Notes: a model not told the origin generated them from the sequence alone. A DNA stretch of 64,000 bases from Algoriphagus alkaliphilus (GCF_900103735.1 NZ_FMXE01000005.1:172626-236625); one strand, 5' to 3'. Positions 45,178 to 55,025 are shown, numbered from the stretch's first letter. Numbers and translations are program-made.

Positions 45178-46155
45178 ATGAACTGGTTTACTACTTTTGA
45201 AATCCCTCCTTTAGCTCATCCAATATCACACAAATCAAAAATCCTGTGCATGGGTTCTTGTTTTGCACAGACCATTGGTCAAAAGATGCTCGATGCCAAA
45301 TTCGATGTTTTGGTCAATCCATTCGGTACCCTATTTCATCCGCTAAATCTATCTGATCTGCTGGATCATGCGCTTTTCAATGATCCCTTAGACGAAGAAG
45401 GAATCTTGGAAATGGAAGGGCTTTTTCTCCATTATTCCACCCATTCTAATGTGGTGGGTAAGACCGCGCTGGAACTGAAAGAAAAATACGATCATCAACT
45501 AAAGCTGACCAAAACCTACCTTGAAGAAGGAACCCACCTCATTCTAACTTTGGGAACAGCTTGGATTTACGAGCATGAATCCTTCGGAAGAGTGGCCAAT
45601 TGTCACAAGCAGCCTCAGAAACTGTTCACAAAATCACTTTCCAAACTTGAAGACATGGAAATGGGTCTTTGGCATGTCCTGGATAATTTTTCCAGAGTCT
45701 ATCCCAATCTGAAAATAATCCTGACGGTAAGTCCCGTTCGGCATATCAAAGACGGAATCCCCGAAAATCAACTGAGCAAAAGCATGCTTCGGGTTCTTTG
45801 TGCCAATTTGGAGCGTAGAATGGAGACAGTAAGCTATTTTCCGGCCTATGAAATTATGATGGATGAACTGCGGGATTATCGCTTCTATAAAACCGACCGG
45901 ATTCACCCGACAGAAGAAGCCGAAAACTACATCTGGGAGAAGTGGAAAAGCACGATTTTCTCAGCGGAAACCCAATCCAAAGTTGCTGAAATTCAGAAAG
46001 TCCAACTCGAACTCGCCCATCGACCTTTCAATCCAGAAAGTGCTTCCCATCAAAAATTCCTTCAAAACTTATTGGGAAAACTGGAACGATTGAACGGCGA
46101 ATTTGATTTTTCAAGGGAGCTAGAGTTAACTAAACAAACCCTCCAAGGGCTCTAA
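45178..46155 (+). CDS. GSCFA domain protein
   Basis: A 325-residue protein with the name-giving motif GSCFA at 26-30 (ILCMGSCFAQTIGQKM), VNPFGTLFHPLNL, and later LTLGTAWIYEH, VSPVRH and FYKTDRIHPTEEAENYIW. These match the GSCFA family (PF08885), an SGNH-hydrolase-like fold with Ser27 as the likely nucleophile and D-x-x-H near residue 240 as the acid-base pair. Substrate is unknown. Its last codons and stop lie inside a palindromic repeat (46137-46170), with the TAA in the loop. Confidence 0.9.
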   Translation: MNWFTTFEIPPLAHPISHKSKILCMGSCFAQTIGQKMLDAKFDVLVNPFGTLFHPLNLSDLLDHALFNDPLDEEGILEMEGLFLHYSTHSNVVGKTALELKEKYDHQLKLTKTYLEEGTHLILTLGTAWIYEHESFGRVANCHKQPQKLFTKSLSKLEDMEMGLWHVLDNFSRVYPNLKIILTVSPVRHIKDGIPENQLSKSMLRVLCANLERRMETVSYFPAYEIMMDELRDYRFYKTDRIHPTEEAENYIWEKWKSTIFSAETQSKVAEIQKVQLELAHRPFNPESASHQKFLQNLLGKLERLNGEFDFSRELELTKQTLQGL

Positions 46156-46170
46156 GTCCCTTGGAGGGTT
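46137..46170. repeat. Palindromic repeat CCCTCCAAGGG, containing a stop codon
   Basis: Perfect arms AACCCTCCAAGGG (46137-46149) and CCCTTGGAGGGTT (46158-46170). The loop contains the stop codon of the GSCFA gene. The element therefore encodes the C-terminal TLQGL residues. Confidence 0.9.
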
Positions 46171-46277
46171 CATTCATTTCGCAAATTCTCCAAGAGTTCT
46201 TTTCCCCTCGAAGGATTAATGAATTTCACTAACCCTCTAGGGGATATATAGTCCTTTGCTATTGATAAATTTAACCT

Positions 46278-46310
46278 AACCCTGCAAGGGATTCGAAACC
46301 CTTGGAGGAT
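46278..46310. repeat. Palindromic repeat CCCTGCAAGGG, second copy
   Basis: Arms AACCCTGCAAGGG (46278-46290) and CCCTTGGAGGAT (46299-46310), a second, slightly decayed copy of 46137-46170. A third fragment (AACCCTCTAGGGG) is near 46229-46241. This copy sits just upstream of the DUF255 gene. Confidence 0.8.
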
Positions 46311-46343
46311 AATTTTCCAATTTTGCAATCTTCCAATTTTCCA

Positions 46344-48374
46344 ATGGCCACTAACCGTCTCCAACATTCCCAATCCCCCTACCTCCTTCAGCACGCCCAT
46401 AATCCTGTAGATTGGTTTCCTTGGGGACCGGAAGCACTCAAAAAAGCTGAGTTGGAAAACAAACCGATCATTGTATCGATTGGCTACTCTGCCTGCCATT
46501 GGTGCCATGTGATGGAGCGGGAAAGTTTCGAAGATCAAGTCACTGCCGACCTGATGAATGCCCACTTTGTTTGCATCAAGATCGACCGGGAAGAGCGACC
46601 TGATATCGACAACATCTATATGGATGCTGTGCAGGCGATGGGACTTCAGGGAGGTTGGCCGCTGAATGTATTCTTGATGCCCAATCAAAAACCGTTTTAT
46701 GGCGGCACCTATTTCCAAAATCTGAAGTGGAAACAACTCCTTTCAAACATTGCGGACGCCTACACCAAGCATGCCGATCAGTTGGCAGAAAGTGCCGAGG
46801 GATTTGGACGAAGTCTGAATCGGAAAGAAACAGACAAATACGGGATTTCAGCTGGAAATGCAGATTTGGATGCGGATGATTTAGTAGAAATCGTCACCAA
46901 ACTCAGCACCCAATTTGATCCCGAATGGGGCGGAATGAATCGAATCCCTAAGTTTCCGATGCCTGCTATTTGGGATTTTTTGCTGGATTATGCCTTGCTC
47001 AGCAAAAATGAAAACTTGCAGGAAAAGGTGTTTTTCACCCTTGGAAAAATAGGAATGGGCGGAATCTACGATCAACTTCGGGGAGGATTTGCGCGCTATT
47101 CTGTCGATGGAGAATGGTTTGCACCGCACTTTGAAAAGATGCTCTATGACAACGGACAGCTGTTAGAACTTTACGCAAAAGCCTATCAGGTCAGTAAGGA
47201 TTCCTTTTTTCTGGAAAAAGTCCAAGAAACCGTCAATTGGCTGCAAGCGGAAATGCTTCAGGAAGAGGGTGGCTTCCATGCTGCTCAGGATGCCGACAGC
47301 GAGGGTGTCGAGGGGAAATTTTATACCTGGACTTATTCGGAATTGACGAAAATCGTACCGAATGAGATGCCTTGGCTGAGTAAACTCTACAACCTTAAAC
47401 CCAATGGAAACTGGGAAGAGGAAGTAAATATTCTGTTCCAAACTCGGTCTTATGGCGAAGTTGCAGCAGAATTTGGAATGACTGAAGAAGCCCTTTTGGA
47501 AAAGCTGAAACAAGTCAAAGCTCAACTCCTCCAAGTCCGAAATCAACGGATTTATCCCGGTAAAGATGATAAAGTTTTGGCAGGTTGGAACGGGCTGATG
47601 TCTGCCGGATTAGTCCAGGCATTTTACGCAACCGGTGAAAAGCGAATGCTGGAATTGGCCATGAAAAACCTCAACTTCATTAGGGAAAAGATGATGATTG
47701 ACGGAATTTTGCATCGCTCCTACAAGAATGGACAGCCTTATACACCGGCATTTTTGGAGGATTATGCAGCTGTGATTCGGGCAAGCTTGATGGGATTTGA
47801 GGCGAGTGGAAAGTCTGAATGGCTGGACTTTGCCCAGCAATTGACTGACTTCTGCATCACAGAATTTTACGATGAAAGTGATGGCTTTTTCTTTTTCAAT
47901 AATCCTAAAGCTGAAAAACTCATTGCCAACAAAAAGGAACTTTTTGACAATGTAATTCCTGCCTCCAACTCGATCATGGCCAGAAACCTTCATCGGCTTT
48001 CACTTTTCACTTATCAAGAAAAATATTCGGAAATCTCCTCCAAAATGCTTGGTGGCATGAAAGAGTTGATCATCAAAGAACCTGGTTTTCTTTGCAATTG
48101 GGCACATTTCTATTTGGAAAGCTTGGTACCGACTGCCGAAATCGGAATCGTGGGAAAAGGTGCGGAACTGGAAGCCAGAGAAATTCAATCGGCCTATTTT
48201 CCGAATTTAATTGTTGGATGGTCAGAATCTCCGACACAAACTGCCCCAATACTGCAAGGTAAAACGCCCGATTCAAGTGGAAATGCTTTAATTTATGTTT
48301 GCTTCGATCACGCCTGCCGAAAACCGGTGAGTACCTTGGAAGAAGCAGCATCTCAATTACCATATTTAGCCTGA
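46344..48374 (+). CDS. DUF255 thioredoxin-fold protein (YyaL/SPATA20-like)
   Basis: A 676-residue protein from the ATG at 46344; the frame is open back to a TTG at 46302, but family members begin at [20 protein letters not shown]. The N-terminal thioredoxin-like domain has CHWCH in [15 protein letters not shown] (about 50-54) and [14 protein letters not shown]. It is followed by an (alpha/alpha)6-barrel-like region ([40 protein letters not shown]). The family is widespread up to human SPATA20, and its reaction is unknown. The priA gene starts within a few bases after its stop. Confidence 0.93.
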   Translation: MATNRLQHSQSPYLLQHAHNPVDWFPWGPEALKKAELENKPIIVSIGYSACHWCHVMERESFEDQVTADLMNAHFVCIKIDREERPDIDNIYMDAVQAMGLQGGWPLNVFLMPNQKPFYGGTYFQNLKWKQLLSNIADAYTKHADQLAESAEGFGRSLNRKETDKYGISAGNADLDADDLVEIVTKLSTQFDPEWGGMNRIPKFPMPAIWDFLLDYALLSKNENLQEKVFFTLGKIGMGGIYDQLRGGFARYSVDGEWFAPHFEKMLYDNGQLLELYAKAYQVSKDSFFLEKVQETVNWLQAEMLQEEGGFHAAQDADSEGVEGKFYTWTYSELTKIVPNEMPWLSKLYNLKPNGNWEEEVNILFQTRSYGEVAAEFGMTEEALLEKLKQVKAQLLQVRNQRIYPGKDDKVLAGWNGLMSAGLVQAFYATGEKRMLELAMKNLNFIREKMMIDGILHRSYKNGQPYTPAFLEDYAAVIRASLMGFEASGKSEWLDFAQQLTDFCITEFYDESDGFFFFNNPKAEKLIANKKELFDNVIPASNSIMARNLHRLSLFTYQEKYSEISSKMLGGMKELIIKEPGFLCNWAHFYLESLVPTAEIGIVGKGAELEAREIQSAYFPNLIVGWSESPTQTAPILQGKTPDSSGNALIYVCFDHACRKPVSTLEEAASQLPYLA

Positions 48375-48378
48375 TTTG

Positions 48379-50898
48379 GTGGAAAGCCTGTTTGGAGATC
48401 ATGAATTTTTAGGGAAAGACAGCGGGAATAATTTCGCCGATATCATCCTGCCCGTCCCGATTCCGAGGATGTTCACCTATAAAATTCCGACAAATCTAAA
48501 ATCCCAGATTCAGATCGGATCGAGGGTGATGGTACAGTTTGGAAAGAAGAAAGTCCTGACTGGCATCATCGGCAAGGTGCACAACAAGCCTCCTCAGGCC
48601 TACGAAGCCAAGCCGATTTTAGATGTCCTCGACATCGAACCCAGCGTCAATCCCCTCCAAATCCGCTTTTGGGTTTGGATGGCGGAGTATTATTGCTGCC
48701 ATATCGGTGAAGTGATGCATGCTGCCGTTCCTTCAGGATTGCGGCTTTCGAGTGAAAGTAAGATACAGCTCAACCCAAATTTTGATCGGGAAGAGAGCAA
48801 ATATCCTTTGGATTTCCGAGAAGAAAAGATCCTCGAAGCTTTGGAAAAAACCGAAGAAATCAGCTACGAAGACTGCGAAAAGATCCTTGGTGTAAAGACC
48901 ATTCACCCGATTCTGAAAAGTCTTGTCGCCAAAGAAGCCATTTTGGTGTATGAGAAAGTTTTGGAAAAATACACGCCAAAAGTCGAGACAAGAATTCGGT
49001 TAACCGGCGACATTGCTTCAAATAAAACTGCTCTGGAGGCTGTTTTTGAGGGAGTTCAGGGCAAACCCAAGCAGGAATCCATTCTTCTGAAATACTTGCG
49101 CGACATTCCTGTTTTCCAAAAACCAACTTTGAATGAAAAAGGCGTCGATAAAGCCAGGCTTTTAGAAGAAGGTGATTCTGAAAGCTCTCTTAAAACTCTG
49201 ATCAAAAACGGAATTTTTGAATCCTTTAAAGTTGTGGTAAATCGGCTTCCAGAGGAGGAACCCGAAAAAGAACCTGCACAACTTTCGACCACACAGCAGG
49301 CAGCTTTCGAAGAGATCAAAACACATTTTGAAAACAAGCAAACAGTTCTATTGCATGGCGTGACGGGAAGCGGCAAGACCGAGATCTACATCCAACTCAT
49401 CCGTGAGGTGATGGACAGCGGTTCCCAGGTGCTTTTACTTTTACCTGAAATCGCGCTCACCACACAGATTGTCAGCAGGCTGAAAAAAGTATTTGGTTCA
49501 CAAATGGGTGTTTATCATTCCAAGTATTCCGACAACGAACGAGTCGAGGTTTGGAATGGTGTACTGAGCGGAAGATTTTCATTTGTGGTTGGTGTGCGTT
49601 CTTCAATTTTCCTTCCTTTCGACAGTCTCGGGATGATTATCATCGATGAGGAGCATGAACCCAGCTACAAGCAATTTGATCCTGCCCCGAGGTTTCATGC
49701 CCGGGACGCGGCGACGATGCTGGCCTATTTTCATCAAGCGAAAACACTTTTAGGCTCGGCGACTCCGTCTTTCGAATCCTTTTTCAATGCAAATCAAGGC
49801 AAATTCGGATATGTGGAAATCACACATCGCTTTGGAGATGCCACGATGCCACAGTATCATTTGGCTGATTTAGCAGGAGACCGAAAGAAAAACCTGCTGA
49901 AATTGGATTCTACCCGAATGATGCGGGAAAAAATCCAAGCAGCTTTGGACAAGCAAGAGCAGGTTTTGATCTTCCAAAATCGACGCGGCTACTCCCCTTA
50001 CATTCAGTGCGAAGACTGCGGCTGGACTGGGCAATGCGTGCAATGCGATGTGAGTTTGACCTATCATCAGTTTGCTGAGGAGATGCGCTGCCACTACTGC
50101 GGATACAAGGAAAAAGTACCTCAATCCTGTCCTGCATGTGGAAGTACGCAATTGACTACCATGGGGATGGGTACGGAGCGGATTGAGGAGTCGCTGAGTT
50201 TGCTTTTCCCCGAAGCACGAATGGGAAGAATGGATCTTGACACGACCCGGAATAAATATGGGTATCAGCGTTTGTTGGATGAGTTTGGAGCTGGGCAGAT
50301 TGATATTTTGGTGGGTACTCAGATGATCACCAAGGGCTTGGATTTTGGAAAAGTAACTGTGGTAGGAATCTGGGATGGGGATCGGATTTTGAATTTTCCG
50401 GATTTCCGATCCGGCGAGCGGGCATATCAGCAGATCACTCAGGTTGCTGGGCGGGCAGGGCGAAGAGAAGTGCAGGGTCAGGTGATTATCCAAAGCAGGA
50501 ATCCTGACAATGATTTATATGAGAAAGTAATCAAGGGCGATTATTTCGAGTTTTTCCGTCAGGAAATGGTTGACCGCAAGAAGTTTTATTATCCTCCTTA
50601 TGTCAAATTGGTAAAAATCACTACGAGGCATTCGGACTTCAAAGTTTCCGAAAAAGCCGCCCATGCCCTTCATCGGGAGATGGCGAATATCGGAGTGAAA
50701 AAAATCGTCCTCGGCCCTGAAAAAGGAATTATTGCCCGAATCAAAAATCAATATCAGTTTGAGAGCCTGATCAAACTGGATCGAAGCGGAAATACCCAAT
50801 CCGTATTTAAGGAAAGCCTAGCCAAAATCCTCGAAGAGCTTCATTCTCAACCTGAGTTCCGATCTGTGAGGTGGATTGTGGATGTGGATCCGAGTTAG
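48379..50898 (+). CDS. priA: Primosomal replication helicase PriA
   Basis: About 839 residues. PriA restarts stalled replication forks by unwinding DNA and loading the primosome. An N-terminal DNA-binding domain (ADIILPVPIPRMFTYKIP) is followed by the superfamily 2 helicase: Walker A GVTGSGKTEIY near residue 330, DEEH in IIIDEEHEPSYKQFDP near 423, and GSATPS. Between the lobes is the zinc region with Cys pairs CEDCGWTGQC, CHYCG and CPACG (about 545-590). No ATG fits; GTG at 48379 or the adjacent TTG at 48376 is the start, 1-4 bases after the previous stop. Confidence 0.95.
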   Translation: MESLFGDHEFLGKDSGNNFADIILPVPIPRMFTYKIPTNLKSQIQIGSRVMVQFGKKKVLTGIIGKVHNKPPQAYEAKPILDVLDIEPSVNPLQIRFWVWMAEYYCCHIGEVMHAAVPSGLRLSSESKIQLNPNFDREESKYPLDFREEKILEALEKTEEISYEDCEKILGVKTIHPILKSLVAKEAILVYEKVLEKYTPKVETRIRLTGDIASNKTALEAVFEGVQGKPKQESILLKYLRDIPVFQKPTLNEKGVDKARLLEEGDSESSLKTLIKNGIFESFKVVVNRLPEEEPEKEPAQLSTTQQAAFEEIKTHFENKQTVLLHGVTGSGKTEIYIQLIREVMDSGSQVLLLLPEIALTTQIVSRLKKVFGSQMGVYHSKYSDNERVEVWNGVLSGRFSFVVGVRSSIFLPFDSLGMIIIDEEHEPSYKQFDPAPRFHARDAATMLAYFHQAKTLLGSATPSFESFFNANQGKFGYVEITHRFGDATMPQYHLADLAGDRKKNLLKLDSTRMMREKIQAALDKQEQVLIFQNRRGYSPYIQCEDCGWTGQCVQCDVSLTYHQFAEEMRCHYCGYKEKVPQSCPACGSTQLTTMGMGTERIEESLSLLFPEARMGRMDLDTTRNKYGYQRLLDEFGAGQIDILVGTQMITKGLDFGKVTVVGIWDGDRILNFPDFRSGERAYQQITQVAGRAGRREVQGQVIIQSRNPDNDLYEKVIKGDYFEFFRQEMVDRKKFYYPPYVKLVKITTRHSDFKVSEKAAHALHREMANIGVKKIVLGPEKGIIARIKNQYQFESLIKLDRSGNTQSVFKESLAKILEELHSQPEFRSVRWIVDVDPS

Positions 50899-50949
50899 GT
50901 TTCGTTGAATTGTTGAATCGGTTAATTGTTGAATTCTCGAGCCAACGCC

Positions 50950-50973
50950 CCGGTTTGTGTCCTCACAAACCGG
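50950..50973. repeat. Solitary REP-like hairpin
   Basis: Perfect hairpin CCGGTTTGTG-TCCT-CACAAACCGG preceded by CGCC. It has the same CGCCC head, arm ending in GTG and TCCT loop as the RAYT-flanking REP units at 17405-17431 and 18011-18037, but a different arm sequence. A second hairpin in the other orientation (GGAATT...AATTCC then GAGGAC) follows at about 50988-51007. Confidence 0.6.
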
Positions 50974-51151
50974 AATTCTCCGCTTCTCGGAATTTTCAAT
51001 TCCGAGGACGATTCGTAGAATTTAAAATCCGAAATGGAAGATTACGAACCCCATAACAGCGTCTCAGGTTTTCAATTCCTAAAAAACCTGCAGAACGAAT
51101 CTAAGACGTTAATAAACAGAAAAACAGCCTTTTATATAGTTAAAAATCATT

Positions 51152-51170
51152 TATACGTATACTTGAGTAT
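51152..51170. promoter_or_regulatory. Overlapping palindromes, candidate antitoxin operator
   Basis: TATACGTATA (51152-51161) is a perfect palindrome, and ATACT-TG-AGTAT (51159-51170) is a perfect inverted repeat overlapping it. Both lie 13-31 bp before the antitoxin-like start codon, a typical place for autoregulation by a ribbon-helix-helix-like antitoxin. TATACTTG at 51158-51165 also resembles a -7 box. Confidence 0.45.
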
Positions 51171-51182
51171 TCATGCGTATTT

Positions 51183-51455
51183 ATGAAAAAGAAGCTTAGC
51201 ATAACCATCGAAGAAAACCTGCTTGAAAAAATCAAACTTTATGCGGAGGAACGTGAAACAAGCGTATCAAATTTGGTTCAGGAGCATTTTGAAACTTTGA
51301 TTAAGCCAAGACCGACTCTTCCAAATGGTATGACCTTGGTCGAATACATGAAATCACTACCAAAATTTGATTTCCCAAAAGACTTCGATTATAAAGAAGA
51401 ATATTACAAAGCCAAAGCAAAAAAGTGGGGCTATGAAGATCTTCTTTGCTGTTAA
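51183..51455 (+). CDS. DUF6364-like antitoxin
   Basis: A 90-residue protein. The N-terminus KKKLSITIEENLLEKIKLYA then ERETSVSNLVQEHFE fits the short strand plus two helices of a ribbon-helix-helix DNA-binding domain, as in DUF6364 antitoxins. The C-terminus (KFDFPKDFDYKEEYYKAKAK) is charged and probably wraps the toxin. It overlaps the PIN gene by 23 bases, typical for type II toxin-antitoxin pairs. Candidate operator palindromes lie just upstream. Confidence 0.8.
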   Translation: MKKKLSITIEENLLEKIKLYAEERETSVSNLVQEHFETLIKPRPTLPNGMTLVEYMKSLPKFDFPKDFDYKEEYYKAKAKKWGYEDLLCC

Positions 51456-51849
51456 TGTATTCTTGGATATAGCTATTAGGAAAGAAAAGGACCTACAATT
51501 TTTTGATCCAATTTTGATAAGTATCCAAGAAGGAAAGATAAGAGGTTACTTGACTACCGGAGTTATCCAAACTTCAACTTATTTCCTTCTGAAATACTTA
51601 AAATACCCAAAAACAAAGGAAGTACTTTCCTACCTTTTGCCTTATTTCAATTTTCTTGAAGGGAAAAAGATTCACGTCAAAGATGCCCTTGACATGGAAA
51701 TAGAAGATATTGAGGATGCTATTTTTTACCAGATTGCCTACGAACAAGAATTAGATGCTATCGTAACAAACGACAAAGATTTTTTAAAGCATTCCAAACC
51801 ACACTTTCCAATACTTACACCATTCCAATTAATTGAGAAAATAAAATAA
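51433..51849 (+). CDS. PIN domain protein, toxin of the pair, first catalytic Asp replaced
   Basis: A 138-residue PIN-fold protein from the ATG at 51433; upstream open sequence overlaps the antitoxin in another frame. PIN ribonucleases start with a strand ending in D-x-N. Here the sequence is KIFFAVNVFLDI, with Ala6 (codon GCT, one base from GAT) in the usual Asp position, while Asn8 and Asp12 remain. The other acidic positions look intact: EDIEDAIFYQIA near 100 and TNDKDFLK near 120. If no other residue compensates, nuclease activity should be weak or absent. The frame is otherwise complete. Confidence 0.85.
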   Translation: MKIFFAVNVFLDIAIRKEKDLQFFDPILISIQEGKIRGYLTTGVIQTSTYFLLKYLKYPKTKEVLSYLLPYFNFLEGKKIHVKDALDMEIEDIEDAIFYQIAYEQELDAIVTNDKDFLKHSKPHFPILTPFQLIEKIK

Positions 51850-51952
51850 GTTCAAGTCAGAATTAATAACCGGACTAGCTCCTTGAAATTTAGGATTCAG
51901 AGGGCTTCCCATAGGATTTTTAATCTAAACCTTCGAGTACGCCGCGGCGCAC

Positions 51953-54898
51953 TCAAAGGTTAAGCGCTTCCCAAAGAATCTCCACCGGATGCTTGGCTTT
52001 TCGACCTGTACCATCTGAAATCTGATGACGGCAAGAAGTGCCAGGTGCTGCGATAATGGTTTCGGCCTCAGCATTTCTCACAGCTGGAAACAGAACCAAC
52101 TCCCCGATTTGCTGAGAAACGTCAAAATGTTCCGCTTCATAGCCAAAACTTCCAGCCATCCCACAGCAACCGCTTGGAATAGTCTCAACCGTGTAGTTAC
52201 CTGGAAGCGAAAGTATCTTTTGCGTCCAATTCAGCGAGGACAAAGCCTTCTGATGGCAATGACCGTGAAGTTTAATCTTTTGAGGTTGAGTGGTGAAAGA
52301 TTCTGCTTTGATATTCCCGGCAGCTACTTCCTGCCCCAAAAACTCATCGATCAGCTTGACGTGAAACTTGAGCTTTTTCGCAGCTTCTACCAAGTCCGCT
52401 CTGACAATCCGTGGATATTCATCTCGAAAACCAAGAATGGCCGAAGGTTCCAAACCGATCAATGGCGTATTGCCATCGATCAGTTTGTCAAAAATCCGCA
52501 CATTGGCTTCTGCATGTTTCTTTGCTTTCTCCAACAAACCCTTAGATAGCGCTGATCGACCACTTTCTTCATGATCGACGACCCTCACCTCATAACCCAG
52601 CTTTTTCAACAATGAAATCGCCTTGATGCCAATCTTGGTGTCATTGTGGTTGGTGAATTCATCCACGAAGAAATAAACCGATTTGATGGGCTTGGCTGAT
52701 CCCTCCAAACTCGCATAATTCTTTTTGTACCACTTTCTTAAGCTGATTGAGCTGATTTCAGGCAAATTTCGGCTTGGTGCCACATTCAGAAATGACTTCA
52801 TCAGACCACCTGTGAAGGAATTTTTCAGGAAGAAATTGGCAATCCCCGGAACAATCGAACCCAATTCGTTCAATTCATTGATGTATGCAAAAGCTTTGGA
52901 TCGAAGTGGAACTCCATTGGTCTTTTGGTATTGATACAGGAATTCGGCCTTCATGCTTGACATGTCCACGTTAGATGGACACTCGGCCGTGCAGCCTTTA
53001 CAGGAAAGGCAAAGGTCCATGGCTTCCTTGATCTCGGGATGGTCAAAGGCATTTTCTTTGTTGTCCATCGTTAGAAATTCCCTCAGGGTATTCGCCCGAC
53101 CACGAGTCGTATCCCGCTCATTTCGGGTAGCCATAAAGGAAGGACACATCGTCCCTCCTGATCCCGGTAATTTTCGGCAGTCACCGGAACCATTACATTT
53201 TTCCGCCAAGCGAAGAATTCCACCTGCTGCTGAAAAGTCAAAAACAGTCTTATGCTCGGGAGTTTTCATCTCGGGTTCATACCGCAAAAATTTATTCATC
53301 GGGGCGGTATCTACAATTTTGCCGGGATTGAAGATGTTTTTTGGATCCCATTTGTACTTGATCCTGCGGAAAAGTTCGTAATTCTTCTCTCCCACCATCA
53401 GCGGAATAAATGCGGCCCGAACGCGTCCATCTCCATGCTCCCCAGACAACGAACCCTGATATTTTTTCACCAGCTTGGCTGAAGCCAAAGAAATCTGGTA
53501 AAACTCCTCCACATCTTCGGCCTTCTTCAAATCCAAAATCGGTCGCATGTGAATTTCTCCTGCACCGGCGTGCGCATAATGCACCGGATTTTGGTTGAAG
53601 CCTTTGAGGATTTCATCCAACTCATCGATGTAATCGGCCAAGTCCTCGATATCGACAGCTGTGTCTTCGATACACGCCACAGCTTTAGGATCGCCCGGTA
53701 TATTTCCCAAAAGACCCAAGCCAGCTGCTCGAAGAGACCATGCTGAAGCCACTCGCGCAGGCTCGATGATGGGATACGCGTAGCCGTAGCCTGCTTCTTT
53801 TAAGTCGGCGACCAAAGCCTCTCCTTTTGCCATAGCTTCTTCCAAAGTTTTGCCGCGGAACTCGATCATCAGAATCGCCATGGGATCGCCCTCGACGAAG
53901 TATCGGTTTTTGGAATATTCGATGCTTTCCTTGGTGCAGTCGAGAATGATTTTATCCATCAGTTCTACAGCAGTTGCAGGATGCTTCATCGCGACTTGGG
54001 CGGATTTCATGCTTTCGTGGATACTTACAAAATGCGCCGCTACGACAATTTCCACCGGATCAGGAAGTGGATCGAGGCTGATTTTTATTTCGGTGGTGAA
54101 AGCCAAAGTTCCTTCAGACCCAGTCAGTAACTTACAGAAATTGAATTTTTCCCTCCCTTCGAAAAGTTCAGCCTTCAGCAATTCATCCACCGCATAGCCG
54201 GTATTTCGGCGATGGATGGATTTCTTTGGAAATTGAGCATGAATCTCTTCCCGATTCTCCGGATCATTGAGTTCGTCAAAAGCCTGACGGTAAAGCATTC
54301 CCTCCAAATCTTTTTGCCCACACTTTCGGTCAAATTCATCCTGAGAGATTTCCCCAAAAACGACCTTGTTCCCATCGCTGAGTATCGTATTGAGTGAAAT
54401 TACTTTGTCCCGAGTCACCCCATAGACAATCGAAGTCGTCCCGGAGGAATTGTTGCCCACCATCCCGCCGATCATTGCACGATTGGCAGTGGAAGTGATC
54501 GGGCTGAAAAATAGTCCATGCGGATTCAGGAAGCGGTTCAATTCATCCCGCACCACGCCCGGCTGCACCCTAACCCAGCGCTCTTCCTTGTTGAATTCGA
54601 GGATTTGGGTGAAATGCTTGGACACATCGACCACGATACCGTTGCCTACACATTGCCCGGCAAGGGAAGTTCCTGCGGTGCGAGGAATCAGGGAAGTGCC
54701 ATGTTCAGTGGCAAAATGGATCAGTTTCTGAATGTCTTCTTCCGACTTGGGAAAAGCTACCGCCAAAGGCATTTCCCGATAGACGGAAGCATCGGTGGCG
54801 TAAAGAGTCTTTGTTAAAGAATCAAATTGAAGACTTCCATCCAGTTGGGTGGCAAGTTTTTCTAAATGAGGAACTAGATTAGGCTGATTTGAGGGCAT
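51953..54898 (-). CDS. FAD- and Fe-S-binding oxidoreductase (glycolate/D-lactate dehydrogenase-like)
   Basis: A 981-residue fusion protein from the ATG at 54896-54898; the open frame extends to 54964 but that part has no family support. The N-terminal half is a FAD-binding PCMH/GlcD-type domain (FPKSEEDIQKLIHFATEHGT, IPRTAGTSLAGQC, GMVGNNSSGTTS) with a C-terminal FAD-oxidase part (GAGEIHMRP, GEHGDGRVRAAF). The second half has ferredoxin-like Cys clusters (CNGSGDC...CPSF near 570, CLSCKGCTAECPS near 635) and a CCG domain ending in GCCGMAGSFGYE near 915. Known relatives (YdiJ, Dld-type) oxidise D-2-hydroxyacids and pass electrons to the respiratory chain. The substrate is not fixed. Confidence 0.93.
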   Translation of the reverse strand: MPSNQPNLVPHLEKLATQLDGSLQFDSLTKTLYATDASVYREMPLAVAFPKSEEDIQKLIHFATEHGTSLIPRTAGTSLAGQCVGNGIVVDVSKHFTQILEFNKEERWVRVQPGVVRDELNRFLNPHGLFFSPITSTANRAMIGGMVGNNSSGTTSIVYGVTRDKVISLNTILSDGNKVVFGEISQDEFDRKCGQKDLEGMLYRQAFDELNDPENREEIHAQFPKKSIHRRNTGYAVDELLKAELFEGREKFNFCKLLTGSEGTLAFTTEIKISLDPLPDPVEIVVAAHFVSIHESMKSAQVAMKHPATAVELMDKIILDCTKESIEYSKNRYFVEGDPMAILMIEFRGKTLEEAMAKGEALVADLKEAGYGYAYPIIEPARVASAWSLRAAGLGLLGNIPGDPKAVACIEDTAVDIEDLADYIDELDEILKGFNQNPVHYAHAGAGEIHMRPILDLKKAEDVEEFYQISLASAKLVKKYQGSLSGEHGDGRVRAAFIPLMVGEKNYELFRRIKYKWDPKNIFNPGKIVDTAPMNKFLRYEPEMKTPEHKTVFDFSAAGGILRLAEKCNGSGDCRKLPGSGGTMCPSFMATRNERDTTRGRANTLREFLTMDNKENAFDHPEIKEAMDLCLSCKGCTAECPSNVDMSSMKAEFLYQYQKTNGVPLRSKAFAYINELNELGSIVPGIANFFLKNSFTGGLMKSFLNVAPSRNLPEISSISLRKWYKKNYASLEGSAKPIKSVYFFVDEFTNHNDTKIGIKAISLLKKLGYEVRVVDHEESGRSALSKGLLEKAKKHAEANVRIFDKLIDGNTPLIGLEPSAILGFRDEYPRIVRADLVEAAKKLKFHVKLIDEFLGQEVAAGNIKAESFTTQPQKIKLHGHCHQKALSSLNWTQKILSLPGNYTVETIPSGCCGMAGSFGYEAEHFDVSQQIGELVLFPAVRNAEAETIIAAPGTSCRHQISDGTGRKAKHPVEILWEALNL

Positions 54899-54974
54899 GG
54901 ACAAAAATAAGGGTATGCGACTGATATGAGAAATCAGATTGAAATTAAAATGTTCAATTTTCAATGATCAAACT

Positions 54975-55016
54975 CAATGTTCAAGGAAAGATTCATCAAT
55001 TGAAAATTGAACATTG
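54975..55016. repeat. Inverted repeat in a divergent promoter region
   Basis: Perfect arms CAATGTTCAA (54975-54984) and TTGAACATTG (55007-55016) between the divergent FAD/Fe-S and YdcF genes. It may be an operator or a fragment of a common AATGTTCAATG-type intergenic repeat. Confidence 0.5.
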
Positions 55017-55025
55017 CTCATTGAA

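Noticed and set aside
46170..46736. Minus-strand ORF of 188 codons
   Set aside because: Mostly opposite the DUF255 gene and palindromic repeats; no domain, no start context.
49870..50493. Minus-strand ORF of 207 codons
   Set aside because: Antisense to the zinc and helicase region of PriA; no independent support.
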